Counted from the stretch's first letter, positions 13,046 to 26,226 are shown. The stretch: 64,000 nucleotides of DNA from Siderastrea siderea (GCA_964030785.1 OZ034978.1:4969001-5033000); one strand, 5' to 3'. Made by a program: numbers and translations. Notes: a model not told the origin generated them from the sequence alone.

Positions 13046-16000
13046 CCATGGCAGTTTCATAACATACGTGAGCAGTAAATAGCAGATTATAGTTATGACA
13101 GATCCAAGCAGAGACAGGGCCAGACCCACTTACGTGAGGATTTTTAGTACTTCAATCTCATGTGGCAGCTGTTAAATGACAATTAAAGAAACACGTCAGT
13201 GAGAAGGAATAACTTTTTCAGTATCGGCAACTTTTGACCGAAGTACCCGCGAAAAATACTGAAAATACAAAGAAGATTCCCTTTGCCCTCACTAGAGGTG
13301 GAAGAACCCGGTACTTGAGGGAAGCGACCGCTTACAATCGATAGAGACGTCTGAGCGAGTCTCAGACGTCACATCTAAACCACGCACGTTTGTGATATTG
13401 GATTTATTTACCCAACAGCGCCCGTTTGTTTTAAAAGCGGATTATCCAGCGCTAGCCCGGCCTGAAAACTGACCAATGTTTCTGTTTCTCTTGTTAAGAA
13501 GTGTTAAGTGCTAGTTTCAAGTGAAAGTTTGAAAAGATTCAAAGTTAAAACTAAGAAAAATAATTTCGTGAAAGAAATCCACATCACTGAACCATCAAAC
13601 TAATTAAAATTGAAACTACTCCCGGATAGCTTAACCCTTTTTGAATAGGGACAAAGATTGATTTTAAATTTTTGTTACCATTTTGGAGAAGGATCATGAA
13701 AATATGAGGGTCGTTATGATAATGTCACTTCACTAACCAGAACTGGATATAAAATTTCCTGTAATTGTTAACTTACTAGTACTATCGGGGCGGTCGAGTG
13801 ATTGTCGCCATCAGTGAAATCCATAAGAACAGCAAAATGTGTCAAGTGATTGCAGACACACTCCGTCTCTGATCTAGTTATTTTCCTCGCATAACAGTCT
13901 TCCCCCGACCATCCCATCCGGAACTAAAGTAATATTACAATGTAAATTCTTCTAATGAATTGGTGTCCATTCTATTTATTTTTGTGTGGTTTATTTGCTG
14001 GTACCGGTACATCAAGACAACATTCACTAATAAATGATATTTTTTTTTCTTGTTATTGGATGCTCAAGATGTGTCTTCTCAAAATCTTAAAACCTCAATA
14101 GTGTTTAAAAACCGTGACTAAAGGGATAAGCCGAATGACTTAGAAGTAGAGCCTTCTCATACAAAACTATGATTTGCCCAAGGTAAACAAAACAAAAAAG
14201 TCAGTGTTTCAGAACCGAAGGATCATTCAGAGAAATATGAAATAGTATCGAGCGGTATCGAAACCATCGAGCCAGCATCGATATCTTCACAATCGATAAT
14301 ACCGATTACCTGGTATCGTTATCGGCTTCGGCCTTTTAAACTGTCTCAATATTGTAGCCTACAATTAACTTACTTACTTGGTTTCTGAGTAGTTCCAAAA
14401 CACGCATTCCCTCTTTCTTCCTGCAGGCTGGAAGCAAACATATGCATATTGGTTCAGGGGAGCTAGAATTGATTGAATTCAGGAGTGTCAATAGTGTATT
14501 ATCTTTAGAGGCAAAAGCACTGCGCATTCAGGAACAGACAAACAAAAAGGTAAACAAACAAATAGGTCATTGAAGAAAGTTAAGACGGACAACGGCACAC
14601 TCGGCCATTACTTAACCCTTTTAGCCCCAAGATCATTATACAAATTCTCCTTACTGTTTTCCATAGATTTTATTGATTACCAATTGAGAGAACGTTTTCA
14701 AACATCAAAACATTTCATCTTTGGTGATCATTTGCTAAATTATTATGATCTGTATGTGTTATAACGCACTGATATGATGAGGAGAAAATTCATGCTGATC
14801 GCTCTTGGGGTTTAATGGGTTAACTCCAGTGTCTGTAGCATAAAACAGCTAAGAGTACGACCCTCCCTATCTCCCCTCTTCCCACTTTCCCGCCTCCCCC
14901 GCCTCATTGTGGGCTACTCTTAGTAGATTTTTTGCCGGTACCCATTGATACAGCTGGGTATAGAGAGACAATGTGGAGTTAGTTTCTGAACAGAAGCCAT
15001 TAATACACCTGGGGATGGAGAGACAATGTGGAGTTAGTTTCTTTACAGAAAAGAGGAGAGAGAGGGAGAGAGACAGAATTGAAACATGTGACCAGGCTTC
15101 CCTGGATTGTACCATTGTTAAAGACATTGGTTCAACCCTACCCTCATTTATCAAAAAATTGTTGTACCTTTAAGTTCTTGAAGACCAACGTGATACTTTT
15201 TTGCAACACTGGTGACCGAGGGTATATTGCAGCTGACATTATAAATGTGTTAATCATCCTAACATAAGAAATTTAATGTCATTAGACAGAAAAAAATACC
15301 TGGATGCACGCATTTTACTCGATACTAATGAGCGCAAAAAATGAATGTTTCAAGATCTTTCAAAACTGAACAAGAGAAAAAATTCCCATCTCAAAGCATG
15401 AAAGCTATACGCAACGATTTCTTACACTTTTTCGAATATCACCGCTTCAAACACGACTTGGGTCCATCTACAATTTGTAGGTTTGATTCTTAACAACACA
15501 ATTTGTGTCTTACGGGTGTTGTAAGCATACCACTACCGTCAAAATAACCGACCCTCTTGATTAGCCCTTAGTTTTTCCAGCGACAGTTTTTGAGTATTGT
15601 CTACAGTCTCCAAAAACAAATTATACCTAAACCTTAAACAGTTAAACGGTTAGCAATGCAGTACTTAGAAAGATGACAGCGCTGAACAAGGAAAGCGCGT
15701 AACACCTTTTATTTAACCCTAAAGCCACCATAGTAAATTCCAAAGGCATTGTTTTACTGCAAACCTGGTTTTATTCGTTTTGCTGGATTTTGTCATGAAT
15801 AGTTCATGAAGATCTTTGTATATCACTCCCAGCACCACTGAATCTGATTTGAAAAAAAGAAAAACACCACAGTTTAACAGGTTCCAAAATGTTAACTTTT
15901 GAACTTGGCCTAAAATTCTGGTGGGTTTTTTTTGTTTGTTTTTTGTTTTGTTATGTTTTGTTTTGTTTCTTTTTTTTTTAACGACAGTAAGCCATTTTTC

Positions 16001-16927
16001 CTCGCAAAGGCAAATTGGCCTCGAGTAGTGAAATGTCTCTCATCATTCGCAGTTTCCATAGACACGTGACAACGCAAACAGTCTGTAAGTAGTTTGCAAT
16101 GACTTGTTTGCACAAGTGGAAATGTCTCGCGTTGAATAATGCTAAAATGGTCTGAACACAGTAAAACTGTAACAACTACTAGAAGCATCAATATTTTTTT
16201 ATAAAAATACCAGGAAAAATTCAAACTTCGGAAAAAAAGGCTATCAAAATATGATTAATGGTCTCTAGAAGTATCCTTACCTATCCCCAAGTGATATCAA
16301 ATTGTTTCCAGGTATTTTTCAGGCAAAGTCAAAATTTGGTAGCGTTAAAACCGATCTCAAGATACCAACCAACGCAATTCTCAGATCGATACCACCAGTA
16401 GAGATTACAGCATGTAGATTTAATTAAAACCGTCAAAGCTAAACAACTTTGAAACTTGGCGTACTTACCGTTGTTTTCGAAATTTTCAGCGGGAATTTTG
16501 ATTGAGTTATCTCCTTTGGTGTCATTGAAAATAAACTCTTTCTTGTTTTGGTGGAAAACTCGCCTGACCTGCAAATCTAGAATGTTAAGTAGAAAGTAGA
16601 GCTGACTTGTGATTAAGACCTTAACGGCTGATACTTTCCATCTGCGGCTTTTAAAATTTCATTGGACCATAGGTCAGTGGCATTTCACTAATCTTCACGG
16701 AATTTTTTCCAGCCGATCTAGTAGTTTCGTCTATATACCGGCTAACCTTAGATCAGACGTTTTTTTTTCTCCCTCTCTTCCGCCGCCGCCGTCTTTCACG
16801 TGCGTTAGAAAAACATAAAAAGTCAATCAAAGAAAAGAAAGCCTGATCGCAGGTCACCTATGTACCAATTGTAAATTTATTCACTCAACATTTATCGCAG
16901 AATCAGGTATGTCGTCGAAGCGGGTAA

Positions 16928-16982
<55 letters not shown>

Positions 16983-19900
16983 TTTATTAACGTGTCAAAA
17001 CTGTAGTAGCTGAGGGGAGAAGTCCCCTCTAATCGATATCTTCGCCTGCAAATGGCGAAACTGAATCTTTAGTTTGTTTTAAAAGATACTACTTTTCCTC
17101 ATTGAGAGGAATCCTTGCAAATTGCTTTAGTATTTGGAAAAAATCTCTTCTACAAGTCCTGAATAAAATTCCTCTAACCTACTTTATCTCTGACATCATA
17201 CTGTGGTCTAGTTTTATTTAGTTGTTCTCGAGCAAATCTGACAACGAAATCTTCATAAGCAATTGTCATGATATGTGCATTTTCCTGTAGCTCTTCGTCT
17301 GATGTGTTCGCCTGTTGTGAATCGTTTGTTAGGAATCGCTTGTTGTGAAACGCGTTCTTGATGTCTCGGATGGTATTGACCAGCAAAGACAATGCATTCT
17401 GCAAAAAAAATTTTAATTTAATGTTCCTGAACCAATTTCTAAAAGAAGAGGTATAATTCTGGAAACCGAACGTTCTTGACTAAGATTTGACTATAACTAG
17501 GCTGTTTATATAAGTGAATTTTGTGATATGAAGACTTCTGGTTGGACGTTCAATGTAATCTATTGAAGAAAAGGTAAGCCAAATAAAATCTGCCCTGGAG
17601 AAAATACTAAAAACAAAATAGTCATTTTTTTAGACTATACCTGTATACAAGTTTCTTCTCCAGGGTCTATTTCATCAGCGCGAGGGAAGCACAAAACCTC
17701 ATTTTTGTGATGTGAAGACTTCAAGTTGGACATAGTAATTTTAGGGTCTCCGTTCAATGTAATGTATTTTAGCCAAAATAAAATCTTCTACTACCCTGCA
17801 GAAAATACTAAAGACTTGAAGCATACGACAGAAAAATTATAAATATAATAGTAATTTAATTGACACATTACCTGTGTGCAATTTTCTTCTTTGGGGTCTA
17901 TTTCATCGGCGAGGGAAATGAAAAACGTCATTATCTGAAAAGAGTGATATTTCTAAATTTTAAGAGATCGAAGAAAAGCACCTTAACGCTGTTTCCATAT
18001 GATCGCTACGATCACTACGAGATTCGCTGCGATCGCCGGAAAAAATGTTCAGCAATCGTTGCGATCATATGGAAACCACTCGGTTTCATGCTGTGCGGAT
18101 CGCTACGATCGCTGAAGTTAATGGTTTCGGTATGATAGCAACGATTGCTGAACGTTTTCTTCAGGTATTGCAGCGATCGTAGCGATCATGACGATCATAT
18201 GGAGACCAGCCTTAAATGCCATCTTGACCGCAAAACATGCTGTCATAAAGCAATGGTTTGGCCTCCTCATATTTGATAAACAAATGTAAGGGTGAGGTCA
18301 CTGGACATTCACTGATGTCTGTCGCCCATAAGCGATACTGAAAGGCTGAATTTTCATTGTCTTTTCGCTGATAGACAACAAGCACGTGTGTTACCCGTAC
18401 TTCCCTAGAAAGAAAAATTACTTTGGAATTTTTGTAAATACGGCCTAAATAACGGTTTCCGATTGCGATTATTTAGCTGTCTGCTGTCTTTCCCTAGGAA
18501 ACTGGACTTCGTGGTCTTATTGATAAACAGAGCAAGAGCTCAATAACTTGTGGTTTACATGAAATATTCATGTTATCCGTAAATATCCATCGCTGTCAAA
18601 GTTTATTTCTAAATTGATTAGTAAGGAGGTTTACAAGTCTCACTTAATCGTCAGTAAAAGTCAGGTCAGTGAGAAGTGGCAAAATGAACCATTTACATGC
18701 AGGCCCCTTTTTTTTCAGCTGTTCGCATTACTTCTTTCCTAAAGAAAAACTCCTATAGGAGAATCTATAGAGAATTTATAGAGAATCCCCTGCTTGTGAA
18801 GCTCGCCACGAGAAATTCTCATTTCTTTTACGTTTTCTTGAATTGTGTTCTCCAAACGTTCACCTGGGTCAAATCGATAGATGCATCACAATACTTGAGA
18901 ACTTGGTATAACTGGTTCGTTTTACAAGAACATATTCAACTGTAATGACATGTAGAGTTGTCGCTGTTTGTATGATTTTAAAAGCCGCGTTTCTGATCAT
19001 TGATACGATACATAACTTATTTTACGCACTCAAAATTATATTCATATCAAGGCAGTGGACTATCGTGGGTTTGTTAAAAAAAACTGCTTTTAATAGCACT
19101 GGGGAAATTCTTACCAATTGCTCTGAAGTTGAAATTGGGACATTTTCTTCTGGAGTAGAAGGAAAAAAAATTTCTGTTTTGTTATCCGTGGAGGCTGAAA
19201 GAAAGAAAACAATTTTTTATGTTAACCTTCACAACATGTGCACGAGGAGGATACAATTTTCCATTATTGGCATGTCCCTGATAAGATAAGCAATACCCGT
19301 GTGGCTAATTCAGCGCAATATCGATCGACTCACATCTTCTCGAAGTCTTTTTTTTTTTTTATCATTTTTAGCTCGGTGAAACAACACAAAAGTATCTTAG
19401 TGACCGCCACATTTTTTTTTAAGTTTTAAAAAGTCGCGTTAGTTACTATTAATTATAGTTCTACATTCTTGGCCAATCACATTTCAATGATTTCTTTGAC
19501 CATAAATTAACTAGAGAGTAAGTCACAGGCTTATAGAGGAGACCAGGGAAAGAAGGGTAAAGTGAAACTTTTAGCTTTTTGATTTTGTAAGATCTTCTCT
19601 TCAGCCCTTTGAATTAAGTAAACATGACACCTGTGACGGAATAAATGTAAGCTAATATTTTTCTAGAAAGTACAGTGTGTATATATATATCATCCTGTAT
19701 TGGTAATTTTAAGTTCTGATAGACTTAAGTATAGTTTTGATAAGACAATAGAAGATATTTTGCTGACATGTACATATGTTATATCACTTACTCTTGTAAT
19801 TGCAGGAACACTTCTTAGATTTGACACGACGTGTTCTGTTAGTTGCAGTTTTTGTTTGCCATTTTACAGTTATTTTGTAGAGGTTCCATTCATCATTATG

Positions 19901-21023
19901 ACCAAAATCACTAACGTAGATGGTAGAGTCTGACGAGTTTCTCTGCGTGGTATCAAAATTCACACCTTTCAGACATGCCTTTCTCTTTGTACTTTTCTGT
20001 GAGAGCGGGTTCATATATTGAAATGGCAAACGGAGAACTTTGTCTACAAGTAGTTGAAGACATTTGTGGGGCTTAAAGCGTGCTCCTCCATTCAGCTGCT
20101 GGCAAGCGGTATAACCTTCTTCAATCTTGATGGAACAAGGGTCTGTTTCTTGCGAGAAGAAATGTATTAGGGTTTGTTGAAAATACAGTCAAAGCAAATA
20201 GATCTCCTTTCTCAGAATTACTCAACATCCGGATAGAAGGACTCTAGCTAAATCGCGAAAATTAAACAAAATTTATCTTGTCCCGCTTATCTTTCTAACT
20301 TAGTAAGAAATGGAAAGTTAATTTATGTTTGGCCTTGAAACTTAAGAAATCACCAATACCAAAATTTCCTCAATACTCAAAATCAGTCGCAATTTCCGCT
20401 GATCAGGTTCTGAAATCTTTTCGATATTTTATCTGTCCTTGGAATCCACGTGGACATTTTCTGTGCGCTTCTAGTCTCATTCAAGCCACTTTCCGTCTAA
20501 AAATCTTTATTTAGGCTTTGTTAGATAGAGGGCATACTAGAATGGGACGGACAAAAACAGTGCAAGGGAGGGGGGGGGGAGGGGGTGATGTTGTAAGGGA
20601 GCATTTATGGTAATTCTAAGGTAATGGAGAAACCAGTTGTCTACATACCGCGGTTATTATCCCCGTCACTGCAACTGCATGTATTTATCTCAATAAAAAA
20701 CCAGCGCACCCAGAATAGCCTGCAGGGCCTAACACGAATGTCTGCGACAGATGAAGAAATTTGGCTGTCTTCAGTGGCAATTATGAATCCCTGGGACAAT
20801 GAGCGAAACTTTCTTGCGCACCGTTTGACCCATTCTGATGTTTTGGTCTCATTGAAACACGTGGCAAATAATTGACCCCACCTGGAACATGGACTATAAG
20901 AAGAGCTACTCCAGAAGGGTGAGCATTGTATCAGGAACTGTCTATGACTGGAAGATACATCCAAAAGCGTGTGGCATTTATCTTTGAGGCTTAACTCGGT
21001 CGCAGTTGAAGGACACTGTTTAC
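3286..21023 (-). CDS. Adhesion G-protein-coupled receptor gene, multi-exon, possibly defective
   Basis: Exons read from flanking AG/GT sites: 21,023-20,649 and 20,142-19,792 (cysteine-rich ectodomain, in phase), 19,194-19,115 (Ser/Thr-rich linker), about 18,404-18,220, 17,934-17,872 and 17,398-17,183 (in phase), 16,568-16,469 (GAIN strand segment, DNSIKIPAENFENN), 14,420-14,378 (GPS, RKRECVFWNYSET), about 13,914-13,776 (GPS end, ETECVCNHLTHFAVLM), 13,168-13,134 (LPHEIEVLKILT, just before TM1), 6,815-6,665 (TM3, ATLCWMLVEGIYLYLFVVKA), 5,991-5,910 (TM4), 5,757-5,691 (ECL2/TM5, CWLSSD), 4,296-4,214 (TM5 end), 3,849-3,729 (TM6, LLGLTWLFGLLFP), 3,327-3,286 (TM7, GFSIFILHCARNSE). Phases agree from TM3 to TM7. 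I cannot find a TM1/TM2 exon, and the two GPS exons do not join in phase. The tail is unresolved: an acceptor at 3,211 opens an ORF to 2,927. Family known: autoproteolytic cell-surface receptors. The 5' start is not established. Confidence 0.8.
3952..3983. repeat. (CAAA)n microsatellite
   Basis: About eight tandem copies of a CAAA tetramer inside a GPCR intron. Confidence 0.95.
8900..12300 (-). pseudogene. Degenerate multi-copy-type cnidarian gene (CXC/tesmin-like C-terminus)
   Basis: A run of minus-strand ORF pieces in co-linear order, interrupted by many frameshifts and stops, reads from 12,300 to 8,900. Pieces include 11,972-11,700 (SYGVKALTENVEFIQMLNRL), 11,075-10,704 (EGHFSVQLAGGSPFRRILVDQT), 10,260-9,949, 9,797-9,483 (DAVVVRSEDTDVFVLHLAF) and 9,297-8,968, with a Cys-rich stretch towards the 3' end. 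From general knowledge, proteins of this arrangement occur in many copies in cnidarian and other invertebrate genomes and behave like repeats. No introns are evident, and no terminal repeats or target duplication were recognised. It lies in the intron where the GPCR TM1/TM2 exon is expected. The function of the family is not known to me. Confidence 0.6.
12855..13046. repeat. (CAAT)n/(CAGT)n tandem repeat
   Basis: Long, slightly degenerate tetranucleotide array, pure in the right half. It creates an artificial Asn/Gln/Ser-rich ORF on the plus strand that I do not regard as a gene. Confidence 0.95.
16929..16981. repeat. (AAT)n microsatellite
   Basis: About 17 uninterrupted AAT units in a GPCR intron. 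Confidence 0.97.
17520..17934 (-). repeat. Tandem duplication carrying a small GPCR exon
   Basis: Two diverged copies of about 200-235 bp lie side by side. Each contains, on the minus strand, a short coding piece ending at a donor site: ADEIDPKEENCTQ (copy at 17,934-17,872) and ADEIDPGEETCIQ (copy near 17,695-17,642). The right copy has a clean acceptor and joins the next exon (17,398) in phase. The left copy has lost its clean frame upstream, so it looks like a dying duplicate exon. Confidence 0.6.
17987..18211. repeat. Fold-back repeat with GATCGC-rich motifs
   Basis: Both ends carry inverted copies of a motif around CCATATGATCG, and the interior repeats GATCG(C/T) words on both strands, giving a self-complementary element of MITE size inside an intron. 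No coding content. Confidence 0.6.
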
Positions 21024-21154
21024 CTAGGGGAACAAAACAAAATTAATGTGTAGGGGCCGATTTAAACGGTAGAACTTTGTTGTATGCGTGTTTCGTATAA
21101 ATCAAAGCTACAACGTGTTCACGATTCTCGCGCACGACATAAAAAATGAAGTAG

Positions 21155-21560
21155 GGTCCAGGGGTACTCCCTTACATGGCCTTTACGGGGACGTGCCGTT
21201 GGAAGCCTTTAGTTTTTGGCCTCTCTGTCCTGAACAGGATGTATAATTTTATGAGAGTCTGTCCTAAAGAGGTCTGAACTTGTCCTAAACAGGGTATGGT
21301 TGTACGATTGCCGTCTTTAAATATGGCTTGCCTTATACAGTTTTTAGCAATCGTAGATCGGCGATGTTTGCCGGTTCTTGTCATTCGTCCCAAACAGGGA
21401 CCTAAGAGGGTGTTGTTGTAGACAGGGTTGGTATTTTAGAGCTTTTTGTTGTCCTAAACAGGCTGGGGTCAGGGTTTCCGACGCTCAGCGGAACCATTCG
21501 ACACCTAAACTCCTACGTCCCGGGGGGGGGGGGGGGGGGACGTAGGAGTACCTAAACCTT
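21155..21560. repeat. Dispersed-type repeat with degenerate TCCTAAACAGG units
   Basis: Words such as GTCCTAAACAGG and GTCCCAAACAGG recur at irregular spacing, followed by a complementary pair around a poly-G tract (CTCCTACGTCCC, then G17, then ACGTAGGAGTA). A related pattern (CCCTATTTCAGACCT) occurs at 42,890-42,990. Probably an old dispersed repeat family. Confidence 0.5.
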
Positions 21561-21670
21561 ACTAGGATCGCAGCCAGAGGCGATGATACTGTGATGTGAG
21601 TTGCTTAGTTACGATTTTTTCTATGCCGTAAGCAGCACGCGCTCCAAAGGTCGCGTGCGACAGTAGAAAG

Positions 21671-22922
21671 CTTAAAGACCCATTGGCACTTTCCATAATG
21701 CAACGCGGTCGTAATTGAATTTCGTGGACCACGAAAATACTCAGCCATCGCGACTGTTTGAAAGATCCAAAGTAATCTGGTTCCATCGCGCAATGTTCGG
21801 CCAATTTTGCTCACCTGTGAAGCAGAAGCACCTGTGAAATATATATCATATATTCTACGTGATATTTCGCGTTGTGATGTGGTAGAAGCCATTGTTGGTC
21901 GTGATTGGAACTTTTCCGTGGAGCGATGACGCCAAAGGCTCGAGCCGTAGGCCGGCAAAAAAATGCAACCTTCGAGTTTGGCTCACAAATTCTGTCTTTC
22001 ATGTAAATGAAATAAGTCTGTTAGATCGCCTATAAGTGCCCCTGTATTTTACAAATTATTCTCGAATCGTTTTGTTATCTCTTTTCAGTGTACTCGTTTA
22101 CTGCGACCAGAACAAAGTATTGTCTGCACGGCATGAAGTACAAAACGTCTCGGCTCACTGGCGGCTTCGTTTTGTTCTGCATTGGAATAAAACTTTCGGC
22201 GAAAGTTGAAGGAGGTTTTCCGCGTCTCTGGCCGTCGAAATTTTTTCGATGTGAGTTTCGAAAGTGGCTAAAAACAGCGTCCACCGGCGGTGCTCATTTG
22301 AAATTATGCCCGATGCAAATTAGATGTAACGGACAGAAAAGAGCCGACTGGAAGTATGCTTTTTATACAGAAAACTGGGTTTACCTCGGTGTAAGAACCT
22401 GACAAGATTTTCTTTGTTTGTTAGCTTTTGTTTTGCTGTACGGTATTGTTTAAAATGTTTTTGTTTCCTTTGTTTTACGTCATCCGTGAGTTTCACAGGT
22501 TCTTACACCGAGGTAAAGCCAGAAAACTTCACGGCTTGCTGGAGGTTTCAATTTCGTTCGCATCGATTTCAAACGTTCGGTGAAAGTAGGAACAACTTTC
22601 CTGCGTCTTGGCGTTATTATTTTTCTTTTAAATGGGATTTTTGGAGGCGAAGAAAATGTCCTCGGCGACTGCTATACAATAAAGGCGGGTTGAGCCGCCC
22701 AAAACAAAGTCCGCAAAAGTATTTGGCGGGCTTTTGATATCTGACAAGGCTGCCCGTTGAGACTAAAAAATTTATTATGACGGACATTTCAAACTCAGTG
22801 TTCATTTTTTCCTGGAGATGAGAGGCTGTAATTTTTCCTCTCGAGAGATCGCGGCCCTTGTCCGGTCGAATCAAAATAAACAATGCGCAGTGCATCACGG
22901 TAAGTGCCAATGGGTCTTTAAG
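21671..22922. mobile_element. Candidate non-autonomous element with 20-bp inverted ends
   Basis: A perfect 20-bp inverted pair, CTTAAAGACCCATTGGCACT at 21,671-21,690 and its complement at 22,903-22,922, bounds about 1.25 kb. The arms extend inward imperfectly. A second perfect inverted pair of 22 bp lies inside (22,379-22,400 and 22,496-22,517). No transposase ORF is present. I could not define a target-site duplication, so it may be a composite fold-back repeat. Confidence 0.55.
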
Positions 22923-23782
22923 TCGCACCGTCTAAATCGACCCTACGATTTTCATGACAAATTCCAAATGTTTGTGGAATGCAACTGTTACTTTAATTTA
23001 CCTGCCCAAGGGTACCCAATGTAGTTACCTTGAACAACTGCAAAAAAAAAAAATAGAAAAATAAGTCTTGTAAACCGTATTCGCTACAAATAGATGCAAC
23101 TGTTAAGGATTTGTCTAAATGGGCAATAGGTACTTTCTGTACGGCAAAAGGTCGTCGCTTCTGCACGTTATCCTCGGGTACTTGGGGTTGGGGGGGGAGG
23201 GGATGAGTAAATGAAACACCACCCCCGTTGGGATTTTGTTGTTTATTGATACTTCAAACTACTGTCATACTGAATACGTTCCTGAAAGCCTTTAGCCTTC
23301 CAAAATTCGAACCCTTTCAGCACTATTCAAGAAGCTTTCTCTTATCCAGACTAATATCAAAATAAAGCATCATCTCTTATAATAAACCCCCTACTGAAAA
23401 AGACGGCCTATAAGTTTAATATTTACCACACTTAAAAACAGGTAAATCCCAAATTTGAATGCTGTCAAAATATGGTGGCCACGGAAATACCAGCTTTTTC
23501 TCTACCAACGACATCTGATATCAAATTAGTTCGAGACAGATTTCGGGAAAAGTCACATAGTTTGGTGCATTTGCCTGCGCATTTTGAAAGAGACTGACAC
23601 AGTCAGTCGATAGGCCGATCTTTGATTATGTCGGCAGTCTGATCGCCGCATTATCATAAATTATCGAAAAATGTTTATATTAGTTAGCTTGGCAAACGAA
23701 AAACATGCACATTTAGTAAAATTAGCAAATATGAGAGGAGGGTATAGAAAATTGAAGGAGATATACCTTTTGAAAAGGTCAA

Positions 23783-23847
23783 ATTTACAGACATTTGTAT
23801 GGCTGAGTGGCAAGAGTTGCCACCCAGCCATACAAACGTCTGTAAAT
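23783..23847. repeat. Near-perfect hairpin, 31-bp arms
   Basis: Arms 23,783-23,813 and 23,817-23,847 are complementary with two mismatches around a 3-base centre. It looks like a small fold-back repeat; no gene is attached. Confidence 0.85.
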
Positions 23848-25859
23848 CTTAAGAATGTTGTAAATTTTGAAAGCATCATTTAGGACTGGTTTCCATCCTT
23901 TTTCCTACAAACTTCACATGTTAACTAAATGTTACATGCTCTTTCTAGTTATAATCTTTGTTTGTTTATCGGATGATTTTCAATTTTCAAGATGTTAACA
24001 ATGACGTGAGCAAAGATCTGCTGAGCAACTGAGCAATATTGCGTGTTACATATATTATGTAAGGATATTGTGTGCTCAGAGAACGTGCTGGACTTGTTTA
24101 ATGATTGTGTATCTCAGAAACCGAGTCACATACCGCAATCAGACTTCATGGAACGATTACAAAGCAACTTTTAATTACTTTCATTTTTTTGTATTGTGAT
24201 GGTTTTAAAATTAAGCGAACGGAGAGGACAAAACTTCAATAAAAGGATCGCTTAAAAAAACCTCTGTCAACCAAATTTGGTCCAGGGTGGACTCAGCCGC
24301 GTTTAATTTGAATTTCTCGCTATACTTTGTTCTCATGCCGTTTAACTTCTTTAAAAGGCTAGTTCCACTCAAATATCCATACAGTTGATGGCATCGTGAA
24401 TAAATTAGGCAAAGAGGCTCTTGCGCCCTCTGGTGTACGTTAGAACAAAACGAACTATCATTTTGCCTGGCTGGATAAACAAGGTTTCGAAAAAGAATTT
24501 CAACAGTACAACTTGTCCTTGGCAAGACTGTCTTTTTTTTAAGGAAATAGTCGGCGTATTTTTTGCGAGACGTCTCTAAACATATGGCATTTATTCATCC
24601 AAGGTGTTCGCCACAGGTCACTTTTTGTGACAACGTCAAATCTATTAAAGCTAGAACAAAAATTAGTAGGCATCTTTTTCTGCAGAATGTCGAAAAAATA
24701 TTTGGTTATATAGCGCTTGACTATCTCACCACAAGTACCTGAGGTGACAACAATAAATGAAGCCCTTTTTATTAACTGGTAAATCGATTTCTGTTTTGCA
24801 TGAATGTTTATCTTTTGGCCATTAAGTTAATGTAAAATTAAAATTCAGGAGTGTTTTGATGAATTTTAAAGAAAAAATAAGCTTGCGACAAAAGCAATTT
24901 AAAGCTAATTTCGTAACAAATTATAATTAAATATTGTGTTTTGCGAGAATCTCTTTAAATGCACGGCAAAAACATTACTGCTTAGGATTATGATGAACTC
25001 CTTGTCAGGTAGCGAGAGAAACTGATCAGGTCCACTATACTGTGGGATATAGAATGACAAAACTAAGGAAAGTACGATGGACAATAAACAATATAATTCT
25101 CGTTATATCGAAAACAAATGTTAAGAATGCATTCTTCTGACTCATTCAAAAGAACAAAACTTAAGGTTGGAAGCCTGCTACGACAGAACTTGGATTATAT
25201 GACTTTTATTATTCCACTCTTGCGCCATTTTACCATATAAGGTCAAGAGAACGCGCAAAATATGCCACGGTATTACACAGTAAAATTATGCATTGAACTG
25301 CAAAATCCAGGTTTCACAGGTTTTCTGGCCGAAGGATTGGAAAGACCAAATTTTGATGTGATTTTTCAAGTGGAATAATAAATCCCTTATTCGATGGATT
25401 AACATATTATACGCGCGGACATTTTACTCATTGCTCGTATTTTTCGTCGTCCCTTCGATAATTCGGGGCTGGAAAAACGGCTACGCAACTCGCAAAATAT
25501 CCGCGCGTATTATATGTTAAGCCATCGAATAAGATGTATGTGCATAACTTTTAGAGCGGGGCTGGAAACATTTCTCCATTACAGCCTGGTTTTTGGGGTA
25601 GGGGAACAAGCATAAACTCAAGGATATACTGGCTTGGTTTACCACTCGTGCCCGACTTAAAGTTGTGAGCAGATACAGAACAGCCCCAACCCGTTTTGCA
25701 GGCTCGGTGCAACAACCATCGGCACAAGAACAAAAGACGCTTTTTTCTCGTGTTGAGAGCTTATATTTCTTTCACGATCCTGTTGAAAACTAAGTTTTTT
25801 TCTTCTTATGTGTATGATACTTGTGTTGCAGCCACTTTTTACAAGATAGCTTGATACAT

Positions 25860-26226
25860 CATGCATATGATGGCGCTTCTGCTACGTCACCAGTGAAAAC
25901 CAAATTTCCTGAGAAAGAACGAACTTTATCTTGTACGTAACGATCAACATCAAAACTAACACAACGGTTTTTTGGCGGGCACCAGACATGTTGACTTTTC
26001 AACCCTATGTAATTGTGATATTTGCCAGGCTTTTCAGTAGCTTTGTGTAAGTTGTTTAATTTGTTCTTTGTTATTTCCGGAAATAACAGAAGGAGAACTT
26101 CTGTTCCATCAAACACAGCTGATTGAAAAAGAGCATTACACCGTGAAATTGGATTGTATGGATTCCATACTCACCCAAAATTAAGCCAGTGAAGACAACT
26201 CCGTGTAAAAATGCTACATATTTCAT
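25860..26226 (-). CDS. 5' exons of a predicted secreted protein
   Basis: An ATG at 26,226 starts a 17-codon exon with signal-peptide character (MKYVAFLHGVVFTGLIL) ending at a GTGAGT donor near 26,174. An acceptor near 26,110 joins in phase to an exon reading AVFDGTEVLLLLFPE and on through GKYHNYIGLKSQHVWCPP, open to a stop at 25,859. A donor near 25,877 may end it earlier. The product would be extracellular. The family is not recognised. It lies upstream of, and on the same strand as, the adhesion-GPCR exons that start at 21,023, so it could be that receptor's N-terminus, but I have no phase-linked exon connecting the two. A decayed relative lies at 2,586-2,340. Confidence 0.45.

Noticed and set aside
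12775..13062. Asn/Gln/Ser-rich plus-strand ORF
   Set aside because: Product of the CAAT tetranucleotide array, with no start context or protein features.
15910..16224. Minus-strand ORF with a hydrophobic start (LLVVVTVLLCSDHF)
   Set aside because: No convincing splice sites, and it lies in a GPCR intron between exons that join in phase without it.
24211..24525. Minus-strand ORF of 104 codons with several Cys
   Set aside because: It could be an ectodomain exon, but no clean acceptor/donor pair with a matching phase was found.
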